Below, one piece after another: positions 10,901-18,869 of a stretch of 55,569 nt of DNA (the first letter of the stretch is position 1; every line of letters starts with the position of its first letter). The notes under the pieces are model-generated. The model was not told where the DNA came from. It was given only the letters and a program-made list of their open reading frames with translations, and made no database searches. Position numbers and translations under genes: made by a program. Where the stretch lies: contig JAGCLZ010000088.1 in the NCBI GenBank assembly GCA_017646685.1, positions 1 through 55,569 of the forward strand. Direction: 5' to 3'. This DNA is from Bacteroidales bacterium (GTDB taxonomy: Bacteria; Bacteroidota; Bacteroidia; Bacteroidales; P3).

Positions 10901-12286
10901 CTCGCTTTCGTTTAGCTTTCGAGCACTTTCCACTTTCTCAAAGTCTTTACCTGATGTCATACCCAAGCTCTGCATATAGCTAGATATGTTGTTGATACTA
11001 CGTACTGCATTCTTGTCAAGCACCGTGAATAGATGGTTGGAAGCATAATTGTCCGGCAAAGTACTGTTGCCTTGCGGTATAATACTGTTTGACGGTCTGC
11101 GTTCGCCAAGGTCGGTAAGTGCAAGAATATTTCTATTTTCCGTTACTGCCGACCCAATATTGGTGCGCCAAACCTCTATCTTCAGTATATTGATTTTCGA
11201 ATTTAGAACAGGTAAAGTCGACATAGCATTGTTGTAGTTATCGTAAAAGTATTGTGCAAGGAAGAAGTGACGATTCTCTTCATATTGGTCGGCTTTAAAC
11301 TCAAACTCTTCGGTTTGTGCCCCACCTTGCACTTGCATATTCTGGCTTTCGGTTTCTTGTTGCGACACGACGGCATCAACCGTAAGCTTTCCAAATTTCA
11401 ATCTGGAACGGATACCAAACAAACTTTCACTACCTTGTATCAGTTTGGTTGGCAAAGGCAATGCTACATTACCTGCCTCCAACACCTGCAGTATATCGTC
11501 TTCTTTACCCTCATACTTCAAGTTTACAGTATTCTCGAAGTCAAATACAGCTTGTGTGTTGTGGTTGATGTCAAAATTGATTATGTCGCCTATCTTGGCA
11601 TTAAGATTCACCTGAATGTTCTCTGTAAAGTCGAAGTTGGTTACACTTCGCTTACTGATGTCTATTCCTGGGTCTTCGCGCTTGTTGTTCACTATGGCAA
11701 AAGTAAGCTCGGCCGAACCACTGGGTTTTATTTCTATAAGAGGTTTATCTCTATTCAATAAACCATCCAATTTTCCGGTTATATTGCTCAGCCCCGGCAA
11801 CAACTGGTTTAATATATTACCATTGTCTTCGCCGGTTGCCACTACCGACTGTGTCTTTTGTGACCAATATTTCTCCATAAGTTGGTCCATCTGCCAATCC
11901 TGATACTCATCGAACGTCATATATCTTCTACTTATAACCACGCCACCGGCACGTGTAGTTATAAGGTAGTCGTTGGTTTCGGGGTCGTATTCCACCTGAC
12001 TTGTAATGTTCGATGGATTTTTCAGATGCAGTGGACTTTGAGGTTCTCCCTGTTCCGGCAACGGATAACGAGCAGAAGAGTCCGGCTCTACCATCACCGA
12101 TGGAGAATATGGATAATACGAAACAGTGCTACCAATGCTATACACATTAGAAACACCACCCTCGCCATCAGCATCCGATGCTATGGCCAAACCTACAAAT
12201 GAGGCTACTACTGTTATTGCTAATACCTTAAATAATCTATTTCTAAATCTTATCACTCGTCTATCTCTTTTCGTGGAAGCATACAT
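4988..12286 (-). CDS. sprA: SprA/Sov, type IX secretion system outer-membrane translocon
   Basis: A very large protein (about 2,430 residues) of the SprA family, the giant beta-barrel that exports T9SS cargo across the outer membrane. A cleavable signal (hydrophobic segment about residues 20-37) leads into family blocks such as VNLNAKIGDIINFDINHNTQ, SSIDLMGMSYWFLASTP and a barrel C-terminus ending in ITARFSF (terminal Phe). Its length agrees with SprA/Sov proteins (about 2,300-2,500). ruvA lies just upstream, the gene order seen in Porphyromonas and its relatives. A GTG five codons further up is possible; I prefer the ATG at 12286. An AGGAGG at 12301-12306, rare in this clade, lies 14 bp before that ATG and overlaps the GTG. 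The other T9SS components and its cargo are not in this window. Confidence 0.96.
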   Translation of the reverse strand: MYASTKRDRRVIRFRNRLFKVLAITVVASFVGLAIASDADGEGGVSNVYSIGSTVSYYPYSPSVMVEPDSSARYPLPEQGEPQSPLHLKNPSNITSQVEYDPETNDYLITTRAGGVVISRRYMTFDEYQDWQMDQLMEKYWSQKTQSVVATGEDNGNILNQLLPGLSNITGKLDGLLNRDKPLIEIKPSGSAELTFAIVNNKREDPGIDISKRSVTNFDFTENIQVNLNAKIGDIINFDINHNTQAVFDFENTVNLKYEGKEDDILQVLEAGNVALPLPTKLIQGSESLFGIRSRLKFGKLTVDAVVSQQETESQNMQVQGGAQTEEFEFKADQYEENRHFFLAQYFYDNYNNAMSTLPVLNSKINILKIEVWRTNIGSAVTENRNILALTDLGERRPSNSIIPQGNSTLPDNYASNHLFTVLDKNAVRSINNISSYMQSLGMTSGKDFEKVESARKLNESEYTFNPRLGFISLNQPLSADQVLAVAFQYQVIGDSTTYQVGEFTTDGVVSPNTLVVKLLKSTTVNTRGPLWKLMMKNVYFLKSTQISRDKFRLNILYEGDEGGVPSGYFADGPKKGIPLIELFGLDRVDGQQNPYSDGVFDWLDNAASAGGIIQSSTGRIYFPYVEPFGKDLRELLGDEAAAKKYCFDSLYTLTKTMAQQYPDQNKYYLEGSYTTAMSGEISLGFNIPKGSVRVTAGGIPLIEDVDYTVDYMMGKVRIINESILNSGTPISISSESNSFSMMTKTMLGMHLNYEIDPKFNVGATLMNLSQKPLTAKNNFGDEPISNTMWGVDLNYEHEVPFITKMVDWLPGIQTKEASVLTLNAEFAHFIPGIANTGDEKGVSYIDDFEGAKSSIDLMGMSYWFLASTPQDCASSMPLFPETEAGSGLAYGFNRAKLAWYRIDDIFYGSNSPSNITADDRSRPYARRITEQEVFPNKELAAGQTTNIYELNLAYYPSERGPYNYDVAPSAYSAGIGSDGLLNNPASRWGGIMRKLDYTDFETQNIETIEFWLMDPFIEEPNHTGGKLYFNLGDISEDILRDGRKSYENGFPTNGEVNNIDTTIWGRVPTLQALVNAFDNDEAARKYQDIGYDGLTSDDEVSFFETYLADLAATYGTDSPVYQAALVDPANDDYTYFRSTKWDNEDVKINDRYKFFNNPEGNSPVSADNTEGYTTAATSNPNVEDINRDNTLSEAENYYEYSIDLSPEKMVIGENYITDIQVANNVKLPNGEITSCKWYQFKIPIRNPERKVGSIEGFQSIRFMRMFMKEFDSPIILRFATLELVYGTWRKYDEDLLQPGDYPTGVVENTNLILSTVNIEENGSREPVPYVLPPGIERESWYSSTSSYQLNEQSIQLQVQDLPAGDARAIYKNTDFDFRYFKNLKMFVHAEKLYETDNLNDDDLSLFVRIGTDFTSNYYEYEVPLKLTPWGTGASDAYAIWPEDNNVIIDLERLVEVKENRNRAIRSGNTQYTNTMLYSEYVGNRKYTVLGTPNIGSVRVIMVGVRNPRKESLMDGNNMLPKSVIVWINELRLSDYSSKGGWAATALARTNLADLGDFSIYGAYTSAGFGSLSQSFGDLDNVNRTDIEMALNLELGKFLPDNWGLRVPMHFDYSNQIGSPEYNPLDPDVLLRDDLNTYETKQQRDSIKAMTQERLSRTNLNFMNVRKERVAKPSAGGDGKDERHFYDIENFNFSYAYSAESSQDIDVEYYNKTQHRGGFGYNFSQSPKPWKPFDKVKLFQGKNWKILKDFNLYYQPKNLMFRTEMFRNYEETKIRNKSMGDIIIRPTYYKQFTWDRIYNVQYDLSKSIRFTYDATANARIDEPIGKIDTRTARDSIWESIGGMGTMQNFNQSINANWDVPINKLPYLDFLRMPISYRTQYTYMGTTAALARMGSIVENSNTFNARADVMMETFYKRFKWIKKAYEQPRPEGANKSVRNVPGGIKAGKNKNISKKNEEADSAEAAYKKVLREIGYFGIRFITGLKNVSLQYTQTAGTLIPGFMPEATIFGMDNTSKWAPGLPFVLGSQDDVIGFLLQNDYLSKDSLMNTPHEQKTNTVLAIQASLEPIRDMKIDLTFAQNRSSNSSFYYKYDPSLGYVDGPITPMTNGSYTSTVWMFSTAFTDSEELFAKFVENRNIMAQRFANANPDPRTDEMVYDTMANAYFPFGYNSSSQQVLLSAFLATYTGTDPMDIGLSPFFRFPLPNWSITYNGLNKIKWLQKWFTNIAMSHRYASTYSIGNYYTDVRIANAEAYDYGIEYILNDISGNFIPKESIEQVQLTEQFSPLLKIDVATINNIQANFEIRKNRTLSMSFANNQLTETTRDAFVFGLGYRFKDVAFSIKTADRTINLKSDVVVRADLTRNINRTMLRQVDQNVSQVSSGSEVWTIGLSAEYSLTTNLTLRAFFESTINTPFISNSYPNSTTRGGITARFSF

Positions 12287-12387
12287 TCCCAACCTGCACA
12301 CCTCCTATTAATACCTCATAGTTATTTATCCATACACATATCTTTTTTATCATTAACTCCTATTTATATCATATCCTATTATGCATA

Positions 12388-12969
12388 CTACAACACCTTC
12401 AACGCTTGCTTTATCAGTTCTTCAACTGTCATTGCAGGATTATCGGTAGCTATCTTATCCAATACCTTTGATGCTTGAGCTTTCACAAATCCCAACATCA
12501 CTAACGCAGATAACGCCTCCTCTAGATTTTTATTGCTTGCAACAGCATTATTTATAACCACATCACCTTGTTTTTCCAACTTATCATGGAGTTCCAACAC
12601 TATACGTTGTGCCGTTTTGATACCTATACCTTTGATACTTTGTACCATCTTTACATTTTCCGACACTATTGCTGTCGCAAGTTCTTGGGTTCCGAAAGTT
12701 GACAACATAACACGTGCGGTACCCACTCCTACCCCATTTACATTTATCAGACTGCGAAACAATTGACGCTCTCCCTCTTCGAAAAAACCAAATAACAGAT
12801 GCGCATCTTCCCTCACCACATAGTGTATCAGCAATTTCACTTCGTCAAGATCTTTTATTTGCGTAAATGTGTTGAGCGATATTTCTATTAAATATCCTAT
12901 TCCATTATTATCCACAACAGCATACGATGGTGTTGCTTCTACAAGTTTTCCTGAAATATAGTTGTACAT
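12388..12969 (-). CDS. ruvA: Holliday junction branch migration protein RuvA
   Basis: 193 residues, the usual length for RuvA, which forms the tetramer that holds Holliday junctions for the RuvB motor. The N-terminal OB fold (MYNYISGKLVE...GIGYLIEIS), the central tandem helix-hairpin-helix region (INVNGVGVGTARVMLS and IKGIGIKTAQRIVLEL) and the C-terminal RuvB-contacting three-helix domain (LEEALSALVMLGF) are all present. It starts 20 bp after the stop of the lipoprotein gene, and sprA starts about 100 bp downstream, so the three genes probably form one unit. Confidence 0.96.
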   Translation of the reverse strand: MYNYISGKLVEATPSYAVVDNNGIGYLIEISLNTFTQIKDLDEVKLLIHYVVREDAHLLFGFFEEGERQLFRSLINVNGVGVGTARVMLSTFGTQELATAIVSENVKMVQSIKGIGIKTAQRIVLELHDKLEKQGDVVINNAVASNKNLEEALSALVMLGFVKAQASKVLDKIATDNPAMTVEELIKQALKVL

Positions 12970-12989
12970 ATAATGTGTCTTGTTTTTTA

Positions 12990-14459
12990 TTATTCTGATG
13001 TAATATTTAATTCATAAGCACCTATCGTAGGAGGATTGCTACGCATATTTCCCGCCAAATCGTATGGCAAAACAATATAAGTATAACTTCCATTATTTAC
13101 AGCCAGGCTATGAGTATCTACCTGATAATCCTCATCATCTATCGATTTGAACAAAGGGTCTTTATTTATAATACTATTGCTAAACATATACGACCACTCC
13201 GTACGAGTACGTACCAAACAATTGTTGAATCTGCAATTAAACTCCACCATATCGTTACAATCCAAGGCCAACTCTTCGTCCATACTACCATATATTATAC
13301 AATTATTAAACTCTGCCCTCATTAATGGTCTAAGTTGTATTTGTCCATTTATATCTTCATACCAATTGGACATCACTACACTTGGCGACCTCCTTGAGGT
13401 ATAGTTCCAATAGTTGGCCATCGTAGAGTTTCCAAACCTATAGTCGCCCCCCAGCGTAAGAGCCAGTGTTGCCGTGCCACAATTTGTTACCAACAAGTTT
13501 TCACCATCTATCCTTGCCCCCTGCCCATATATTCCGGCCACCGTCATATTCCTAACCTTGGTGTCCAATATCGTAAGTGTCGGATTGGCATTCACCACAG
13601 TATCAACCAGTAATCCCACAACGGCATTCTCTATCACAGCACCTTTTATATAATTATCCTTACTACCTGCCGACAACCATATTCCCTGCCACTGTCCGGG
13701 CAAAGCAGCGTAATGACCATCCCTACGAAATGATGTAAACACAACCGGATTATTTAACGTAGCATCAACATGCAATGTTCCACCGGCATAAACCCAAAGA
13801 CAGGCATTGTTGGAAAAGTAAAGTTCGGCACCCGACGAGAGGTTTAGAACACTATCCTCATCAACAACGGCATAGCCCAATACCACATGTGGTTTGGTGT
13901 GGTCCCATTCCGAACAGTTGATAACACTATAATGACAAAGTTCATCACCTATCATTATGCTTCTGTTTGGAATGTGATAGACTGCATTCCTACCATAAGC
14001 CATTAGTGGCAACTCCGTTTTACCCTTACCGACGATGGAAAACACTACAGCATCCTCCACCAAAAAAGGTTCGGACAATAAGTTGGGGTTGATATTCACT
14101 CTTACAAATATAAATATGCTGTCGCCGGCAGCTATAGCCACATCTGTAGCTACAAGTGAGGTATCACCGTCGACATTAATACGATAACGCGAAGCACTGC
14201 CTCCACGCAACGTTACATTTGTTAGCAGCATAGGTGATGTACCTCGATTATAGACCTTAAAACTTTGAGTTGTAGAACCTATGGTTGTAAAAATTGTATC
14301 AAACCGAAGTGTATCAACCGAAAACGACAAATCATCGATTCTACCCTCCAAATAATCTTCTTCTTTCACGCACGATGTTATACTCATCATTGCCGATACT
14401 GCAACAAATACAGCCATCAGCAATATCGATATATTTATTTTTCGTTCATTAGTCTTCAT
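12990..14459 (-). CDS. Putative surface lipoprotein with Ig-like and beta-helix regions
   Basis: 489 residues. The N-terminus has a lipoprotein signal ending in ITSC (Cys30), so the mature protein should be lipid-anchored. Residues about 45-150 resemble an abnormal-spindle/choice-of-anchor beta-sandwich (FDTIFTTIGSTTQSFKVYNRG). Residues about 200-420 look like a right-handed parallel beta-helix, with repeated short strands such as PVVFTSF, IKGAVIENAVVGLLVD and LLVTNCG. Proteins of this architecture commonly sit beside ruvA in Bacteroidales; their role is unknown. There are no catalytic motifs I can name. Confidence 0.8.
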   Translation of the reverse strand: MKTNERKINISILLMAVFVAVSAMMSITSCVKEEDYLEGRIDDLSFSVDTLRFDTIFTTIGSTTQSFKVYNRGTSPMLLTNVTLRGGSASRYRINVDGDTSLVATDVAIAAGDSIFIFVRVNINPNLLSEPFLVEDAVVFSIVGKGKTELPLMAYGRNAVYHIPNRSIMIGDELCHYSVINCSEWDHTKPHVVLGYAVVDEDSVLNLSSGAELYFSNNACLWVYAGGTLHVDATLNNPVVFTSFRRDGHYAALPGQWQGIWLSAGSKDNYIKGAVIENAVVGLLVDTVVNANPTLTILDTKVRNMTVAGIYGQGARIDGENLLVTNCGTATLALTLGGDYRFGNSTMANYWNYTSRRSPSVVMSNWYEDINGQIQLRPLMRAEFNNCIIYGSMDEELALDCNDMVEFNCRFNNCLVRTRTEWSYMFSNSIINKDPLFKSIDDEDYQVDTHSLAVNNGSYTYIVLPYDLAGNMRSNPPTIGAYELNITSE

Positions 14460-14465
14460 TATGTT

Positions 14466-15005
14466 CTACACTTTACTAATATACAAAATGATTAACGAAG
14501 TAATGTTCCTTTTATTATATTGGCAAATAATTAAAACCTTCTTTTTGCCAATTATTTGGTACATCTTCCGCCTATGAATATGATTATCCGGAAATACAAT
14601 CATATCTGATATTAGTCTGTTTTTTCTAGTCCATTTCATTTCTTCGGTTCGCTCTATATTAGCAAACTCTCGACTTGTTATCTTGTCTATTGCTATAGGA
14701 ATTATGTGTTTAATCCAATCTCCGAACGTATAACTAAATGCAAATCCTCTAATGTGAAATCTGTATCCAGTTTTTGAGTAAGTTTGTATAGTTCATATTC
14801 TATAAATTTATCTTTTGTAGTAATTTCTTCATCCCAACGCTTTTGCATAAACATTTCTTCGTCTATTTCAAACCCTATATATTTTGGTATAAACTTCAGA
14901 TTAGTGATTTTATGTTTTTCTAAGATACTTTTGACTTCAGTAGATATTAATTAAGGTATAGTATATGATAATTTCTAATGATTGTAGTTTGAAATTATTC
15001 AACAT
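14466..15005 (-). pseudogene. Frameshifted remnant of an Imm11-like protein gene
   Basis: No intact frame exists, but the minus strand reads as protein once single-base shifts are allowed. About 83 codons from 14957 down to about 14705 read STEVKSILEKHKITNLKF...FMQKRWDEEITTKDKF...LVIRSEIGLN and end at TAA. A one-base shift near 14705 continues as IPIAIDKITSREFANIERTEEMKW to a TAG at 14466. Upstream, a short frame from ATG 15005 (LQSLEIIIYYTLINI) joins with one more shift. The block LIxISTEVKSILEKHKITNLKF resembles, from memory, the C-terminal motif of Imm11/DUF1629 proteins (SEKVKEALEKAGITG type). The family call is tentative; the broken-gene call is stronger. Confidence 0.5.
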
Positions 15006-15096
15006 TAGAGATTGAATATCCCATGCTTTATATTATACAAATGTTTCCAATAATCCATAAGATCTAAACAATTGATTATTAAGCATCTTAAATTTC

Positions 15097-15176
15097 ATCA
15101 GTGAAGAGTGCACTCTTCTCGTCCGAAGCATGCACTCTTCAGAAAACACCTCTTTAAAGGTATTTCAACACTGATA
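15097..15176. repeat. Short 22-bp-phased palindromic repeat
   Basis: GAAGAGTGCACTCTTC (15103-15118) is a perfect palindrome. A variant, GAAGCATGCACTCTTC, follows exactly 22 bp later (15125), and a third palindrome-like unit (ACCTCTTTAAAGGT, 15148) is again about 22 bp on. CATCAGTG before and CACTGAT after the units pair as an outer frame. Geometry matches the larger arrays elsewhere in the window. Confidence 0.6.
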
Positions 15177-15210
15177 GAAAGTGTATCTTTTATCATATAA
15201 AAATCAAAAG

Positions 15211-15251
15211 AATATCAAGGGGAAATAATTGGATTATTTTCCCTTGATATT
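15211..15251 (-). terminator. Hairpin terminator downstream of the LTA-synthase-like gene
   Basis: AATATCAAGG at 15211 pairs with CCTTGATATT ending at 15251. Inner GGAAATAAT/ATTATTTTCC pairing gives a near-perfect stem of about 18 bp with a short loop. On the minus strand it is followed by CTTTTGATTTTT. It lies about 100 bp beyond the stop codon. Confidence 0.6.
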
Positions 15252-15354
15252 TCCAATGTTCAACTAGTGATAAAAAGAAAGTAGTGCTACAAAACAAACG
15301 GTCCCTCTTGTTTTTATAGCTTTTAAGCTATATTCTATAATTCCGAAAATCCGA

Positions 15355-17214
15355 TTATTGTAAAAAGAAATCATAAAGGGTTTGAAGGTAAGCCTTACCG
15401 TTTTGGAGTTCAATATTTAAAAGATTAGTATCTTGTATGGTACTACTCGACAGGCGTTTATTTATACCATCGTATATTATATTACCTTGTGGCACCACCC
15501 AACCGAAGCCCATATTGGTTTCATAGTAAGCAAACTCTTTGCTATACGGATTAAAGATGTTCTTGCCCCTATAGGCATCGCAATTGTCAACACCCATCTG
15601 AGCTGCAAGTGTAGGATATACATCTATTTGCGAACATATTGTTGTACAAACTTTTCCTACATAAGCACTATCCAAAGCTCCACCCATCCACAACATTGGC
15701 ACATGCATGTATTCTGCACTGTTTACATAGTGATTCATATAGGTGGCATGGCTGTGATCGGACACTATTACGAAGAGTGTGCTGTCATACCAGGGTTGTG
15801 TTTTGCAACGTTCTATGTATTGATACAACTCGTAGTCGGAATATTTCACCGAATTGAGGTACGGGAGATTGTCTACATCCCAATCCAACTGCGGTACTTT
15901 TTTAGGCTCGTCGTAAGGAGCATGCGAACTTGCAGTAAACAAGAAGGTAAAGAACGGCTGCTGTATAGATTGCAAATCCTTATAGCTTTCGGCAAAAAGA
16001 TACTCATCTGGAATAGAAAGTTGTCCTCGAGGATATTCGATCGGAAAATCTTTATCTTCCATTATCTTGTTAAACTCGTTCCAAAGAATAAAAGCTCTTA
16101 TATTGCCATAACGCAAATCGCCGGCAAAGTAATAGGATGTATTATAACCCATATTGTTAAACATCTTGGGCATACTACCCAGGTATTTATAAAGCGAAAA
16201 TATATCCGTTACATCATGTCCCTGCATAGGTGGAAAGCTACTCATTACACTACTCATAGCCTGCTGCGAACGATGGCCGTTGGCATAAAATCCGGTAAAC
16301 ATCAATCCTTCTTTTTCCAGTTGTGCAAAGTAAGGTGTTATACTGTCGCGTCCACCAAGCGAGGCCACACAGTCGCCCGACCAACTTTCAAGCAAGACAA
16401 ATATTACATTAGGTCTACGAGTGTTCAACACCTGTACAGTTGTATCCTTCGGTGTAGCATATATATCATCCAGTATATCATTGGCTTGTTCGGCAGGCAT
16501 TTCATGGAAAGGATTATTGTCGTCCAAAGTTTTGAAATGCACATAATTGAAAATAAAGTTCCATTGGGTGTTTACAGCCGCATCGTTAAGCATAGCATGT
16601 TGAGAAAAGAACGATTGACTTTGCGAAATAGGCACACCTTTCAAGCCACCTCGCATGCCACAAAATATCATGAATGATAGCAGTATAAACATTATGGGCG
16701 AGGTTACTGCACTATAACGTTGGGGAACAATGGTAGGTTTTATTACCACTTTACAATATAGATATTGAAACAATGTTACGTAAACAGCAAAGCCTATAAG
16801 CAGTATAAGTAACAAGCCGGTATCTACTGTATCTATAATCTCTTTGGGATTACGCAGATACAGTAATGCTTTATGACTAAGTTTCACCCCCCATTCATCA
16901 TACACTCCAATTTCGCCAAAGAGTATCATTGAGCTAATTACAAGTATTATCAGCATCAAGCCTTTTTTTATCACAGTCCAACCCTTCCAACGGATGGCAT
17001 ACTGCAACGAAATAAACAACAAAAAAGGAGCCGACAGCCAACAAGCCGTCGACAAATCAAGTTTGAAAGCATTAGGAAACACCTTCATAATTTCCCATAA
17101 CGAAATATCGGGCAAGAGGTTGGAATAGACCAAAAGAAATAGTATCCTACCTAATATAAAAAATAAAAACCAATATAAAATAGTTTTGATTATCTCTGTC
17201 AAATACAACTTCAT
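15355..17214 (-). CDS. LTA synthase family protein (membrane phosphoglycerol transferase/sulfatase fold)
   Basis: 619 residues. Five hydrophobic segments in the first 190 residues are followed by an extracytoplasmic alkaline-phosphatase-superfamily domain from about residue 265. That domain begins NVIFVLLESWSGD (first metal-ligand block) and includes GHRSQQAMSSVMSSFP, which holds the likely Ser nucleophile, and FVIVSDHSHATYM (Asp-His metal ligands). This is the layout of LtaS/MdoB proteins, which move phosphoglycerol or phosphoethanolamine headgroups onto envelope glycans. In a Gram-negative host the acceptor is not lipoteichoic acid, and I cannot tell what it is. The gene stands alone between two hairpins. 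Confidence 0.87.
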   Translation of the reverse strand: MKLYLTEIIKTILYWFLFFILGRILFLLVYSNLLPDISLWEIMKVFPNAFKLDLSTACWLSAPFLLFISLQYAIRWKGWTVIKKGLMLIILVISSMILFGEIGVYDEWGVKLSHKALLYLRNPKEIIDTVDTGLLLILLIGFAVYVTLFQYLYCKVVIKPTIVPQRYSAVTSPIMFILLSFMIFCGMRGGLKGVPISQSQSFFSQHAMLNDAAVNTQWNFIFNYVHFKTLDDNNPFHEMPAEQANDILDDIYATPKDTTVQVLNTRRPNVIFVLLESWSGDCVASLGGRDSITPYFAQLEKEGLMFTGFYANGHRSQQAMSSVMSSFPPMQGHDVTDIFSLYKYLGSMPKMFNNMGYNTSYYFAGDLRYGNIRAFILWNEFNKIMEDKDFPIEYPRGQLSIPDEYLFAESYKDLQSIQQPFFTFLFTASSHAPYDEPKKVPQLDWDVDNLPYLNSVKYSDYELYQYIERCKTQPWYDSTLFVIVSDHSHATYMNHYVNSAEYMHVPMLWMGGALDSAYVGKVCTTICSQIDVYPTLAAQMGVDNCDAYRGKNIFNPYSKEFAYYETNMGFGWVVPQGNIIYDGINKRLSSSTIQDTNLLNIELQNGKAYLQTLYDFFLQ

Positions 17215-17235
17215 ATTCTTTGCTTCGACATAAAA

Positions 17236-17299
17236 AATAGAGCACGTTAAATATTTCGATTAGTTTTAGAGAACCAACAAAATTCTAACGCACTCTATT
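17236..17299 (-). terminator. Long imperfect hairpin after the outer-membrane protein gene
   Basis: AATAGAGCACGTTA (17236-17249) pairs with TAACGCACTCTATT (17286-17299) with a single central mismatch region and a loop of about 36 nt. On the minus strand it ends in TTTTTTAT. It lies about 50 bp past the stop of the gene at 17348. Confidence 0.5.
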
Positions 17300-17347
17300 A
17301 ATTAATAAATATATATTATAAACCTTATAGCAATTTAATCATCTTTT

Positions 17348-18043
17348 TTAGAAGTTTACACCAAATCCAAACTTAATCATGTGTTGGATTATTGATTCTT
17401 CCATTTTACTATAGTCTAACTCGTCGGTATCAAGATCTGCATTTTGCACTCTTCTTACTATCAACGATTGCAACTGATATCCTACATAGGCATTTATGGC
17501 AACATTTCTATTGAATGCATATCTTGCACCCACACTCATCCCTATCATAACACCACCGCCTATAACTTCACGTTGAAATTCATTGCTATTATTTTTCTTT
17601 CCCATTGGGATGGTATAACCAGCGGTAAGAGATGTGTATGGAGTAACTTGGTTACGCAAATAATGTGTACGTAACTCGGCATAAATAGGCATTTGAGAAA
17701 ATACTCCTTCACCATCGGCAAGGTATGACACACCTATTCCAAAACCCGATTGACGACGCCATTGCCAACCACCCGATATATTTATTCCTTTGAGAAAAAC
17801 TTTCTCTGTAAAATCATAAGCCATCGCTATATCTGTAACACAATACGGACCGTAATGCTTAAATTCTATATGTTTTGGCAATACTGATGGTGACGACAGT
17901 GGTGATGTTTCCATCATAGATTCAATTGATGATGATTCTAACATATTTGGAAACGAGTTATCATCCAAACGTAAAGACATACCCTGTCCACTGGAAATCG
18001 CATATAATGACAATGCTACTACTAATGTAAATAGTTTTTTCAT
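17348..18043 (-). CDS. Small outer-membrane beta-barrel protein, unknown role
   Basis: 231 residues with a clear signal peptide (KKLFTLVVALSLYAISSG). The mature protein alternates polar and hydrophobic residues in strands typical of 8-12-stranded porin-like barrels (GINISGGWQWRRQSGFGIGV, YAELRTHYL, YTSLTAGYTIPMG, VAINAYVGYQLQSL). It ends in FGFGVNF, and a terminal Phe is the BAM recognition residue. I do not recognise a named family beyond the general outer-membrane-protein type. Flanking spacers are AT-rich and carry hairpins on both sides, so it is probably monocistronic. Confidence 0.65.
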   Translation of the reverse strand: MKKLFTLVVALSLYAISSGQGMSLRLDDNSFPNMLESSSIESMMETSPLSSPSVLPKHIEFKHYGPYCVTDIAMAYDFTEKVFLKGINISGGWQWRRQSGFGIGVSYLADGEGVFSQMPIYAELRTHYLRNQVTPYTSLTAGYTIPMGKKNNSNEFQREVIGGGVMIGMSVGARYAFNRNVAINAYVGYQLQSLIVRRVQNADLDTDELDYSKMEESIIQHMIKFGFGVNF

Positions 18044-18111
18044 AAGACAAATATTTATTATTAATAACTTACGATATTCAGAAAAAAAGTTTTCTTCTGG
18101 TTATATTAATT

Positions 18112-18204
18112 TATGTACATCATCCCAATCAAAAAAAAGAATCTACATTCTATCGATTTCTGTTCGAAATGATGTACATACTATTATATTATTCTATCGA
18201 TTTC
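18112..18204. repeat. Inverted repeat and 44-bp-spaced duplicate at the end of the CoA-transferase gene
   Basis: TATGTACATCAT (18112-18123) is perfectly inverted at ATGATGTACATA (18169-18180). In addition ATTCTATCGATTTC occurs at 18147-18160 and again exactly 44 bp later at 18191-18204. The second copy includes the last codons and stop of the CoA-transferase gene. The inverted repeat could act as a weak terminator; the 44-bp step equals two of the 22-bp steps seen in the intergenic arrays. Confidence 0.5.
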
Positions 18205-18845
18205 AAATTTTCATCAATAATCAACTGAGCTTCAGTAACAGCTTGTACTTGTTCTACTGTAAACTCTGGGTTGATTTCTTTCAATACTATACCTTTAGGA
18301 GTTATTTCCATAACACCCATTTCGGTAATAATCATATTCACTTGACCTTTGGCAGTAAGAGGCAAAGTACATTTTTTCAATATCTTAGGACTACCTTTAG
18401 CAGTATGTTCCATTGCCAATATTACCTTTTTAGCACCTACAAGCAAATCCATTGCACCTCCCATACCTGGTGTTTTTTTGCCGGGAATCATCCAATTTGC
18501 CAAGTCTCCTTGTTCGTCAACTTGCATTGCTCCTAATATACTTACATCAACATGACCACCACGAATGATACCAAAACTTGTAGCACTGTCAAACGATGAA
18601 GCTCCTTCTGTTGTGGTTATAAATCCACCACCGGCATTGGTATAGAAAGGATTTTCTTTACCTTCTTCGGGGGTAGGTCCCATACCTATCAAGCCATTTT
18701 CACTTTGAAGTATTACGTTTACCCCTTGTGGTAAGAAATTAGGAATTGCTGTTGGCAATCCAATACCCAAATTCACTACATCGCCATCTTTTAATTCCTT
18801 TGCAGCTCTACGTGCTATGAAATTTCTTATTTCGTTCTTGTCCAT
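18189..18845 (-). CDS. 3-oxoacid/butyrate-acetoacetate CoA-transferase, beta subunit
   Basis: 218 residues of the family I CoA-transferase beta subunit. It contains the glycine-rich GIGLPTAIPNFL loop and SENGLIGMGP, whose Glu forms the glutamyl-CoA intermediate. It also has the conserved GGAMDLLVGAKKVILAMEH block. It moves CoA between acetoacetate or butyrate and acetate, the last activation step of lysine and butyrate fermentation. It follows kamE by 24 bp on the same strand, which points to the lysine pathway. The enzyme needs an alpha subunit; no alpha-subunit gene is next to it or anywhere in the window. Confidence 0.9.
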   Translation of the reverse strand: MDKNEIRNFIARRAAKELKDGDVVNLGIGLPTAIPNFLPQGVNVILQSENGLIGMGPTPEEGKENPFYTNAGGGFITTTEGASSFDSATSFGIIRGGHVDVSILGAMQVDEQGDLANWMIPGKKTPGMGGAMDLLVGAKKVILAMEHTAKGSPKILKKCTLPLTAKGQVNMIITEMGVMEITPKGIVLKEINPEFTVEQVQAVTEAQLIIDENLKSIE

Positions 18846-18869
18846 TATTATTTCTTTTTTATTATTATC

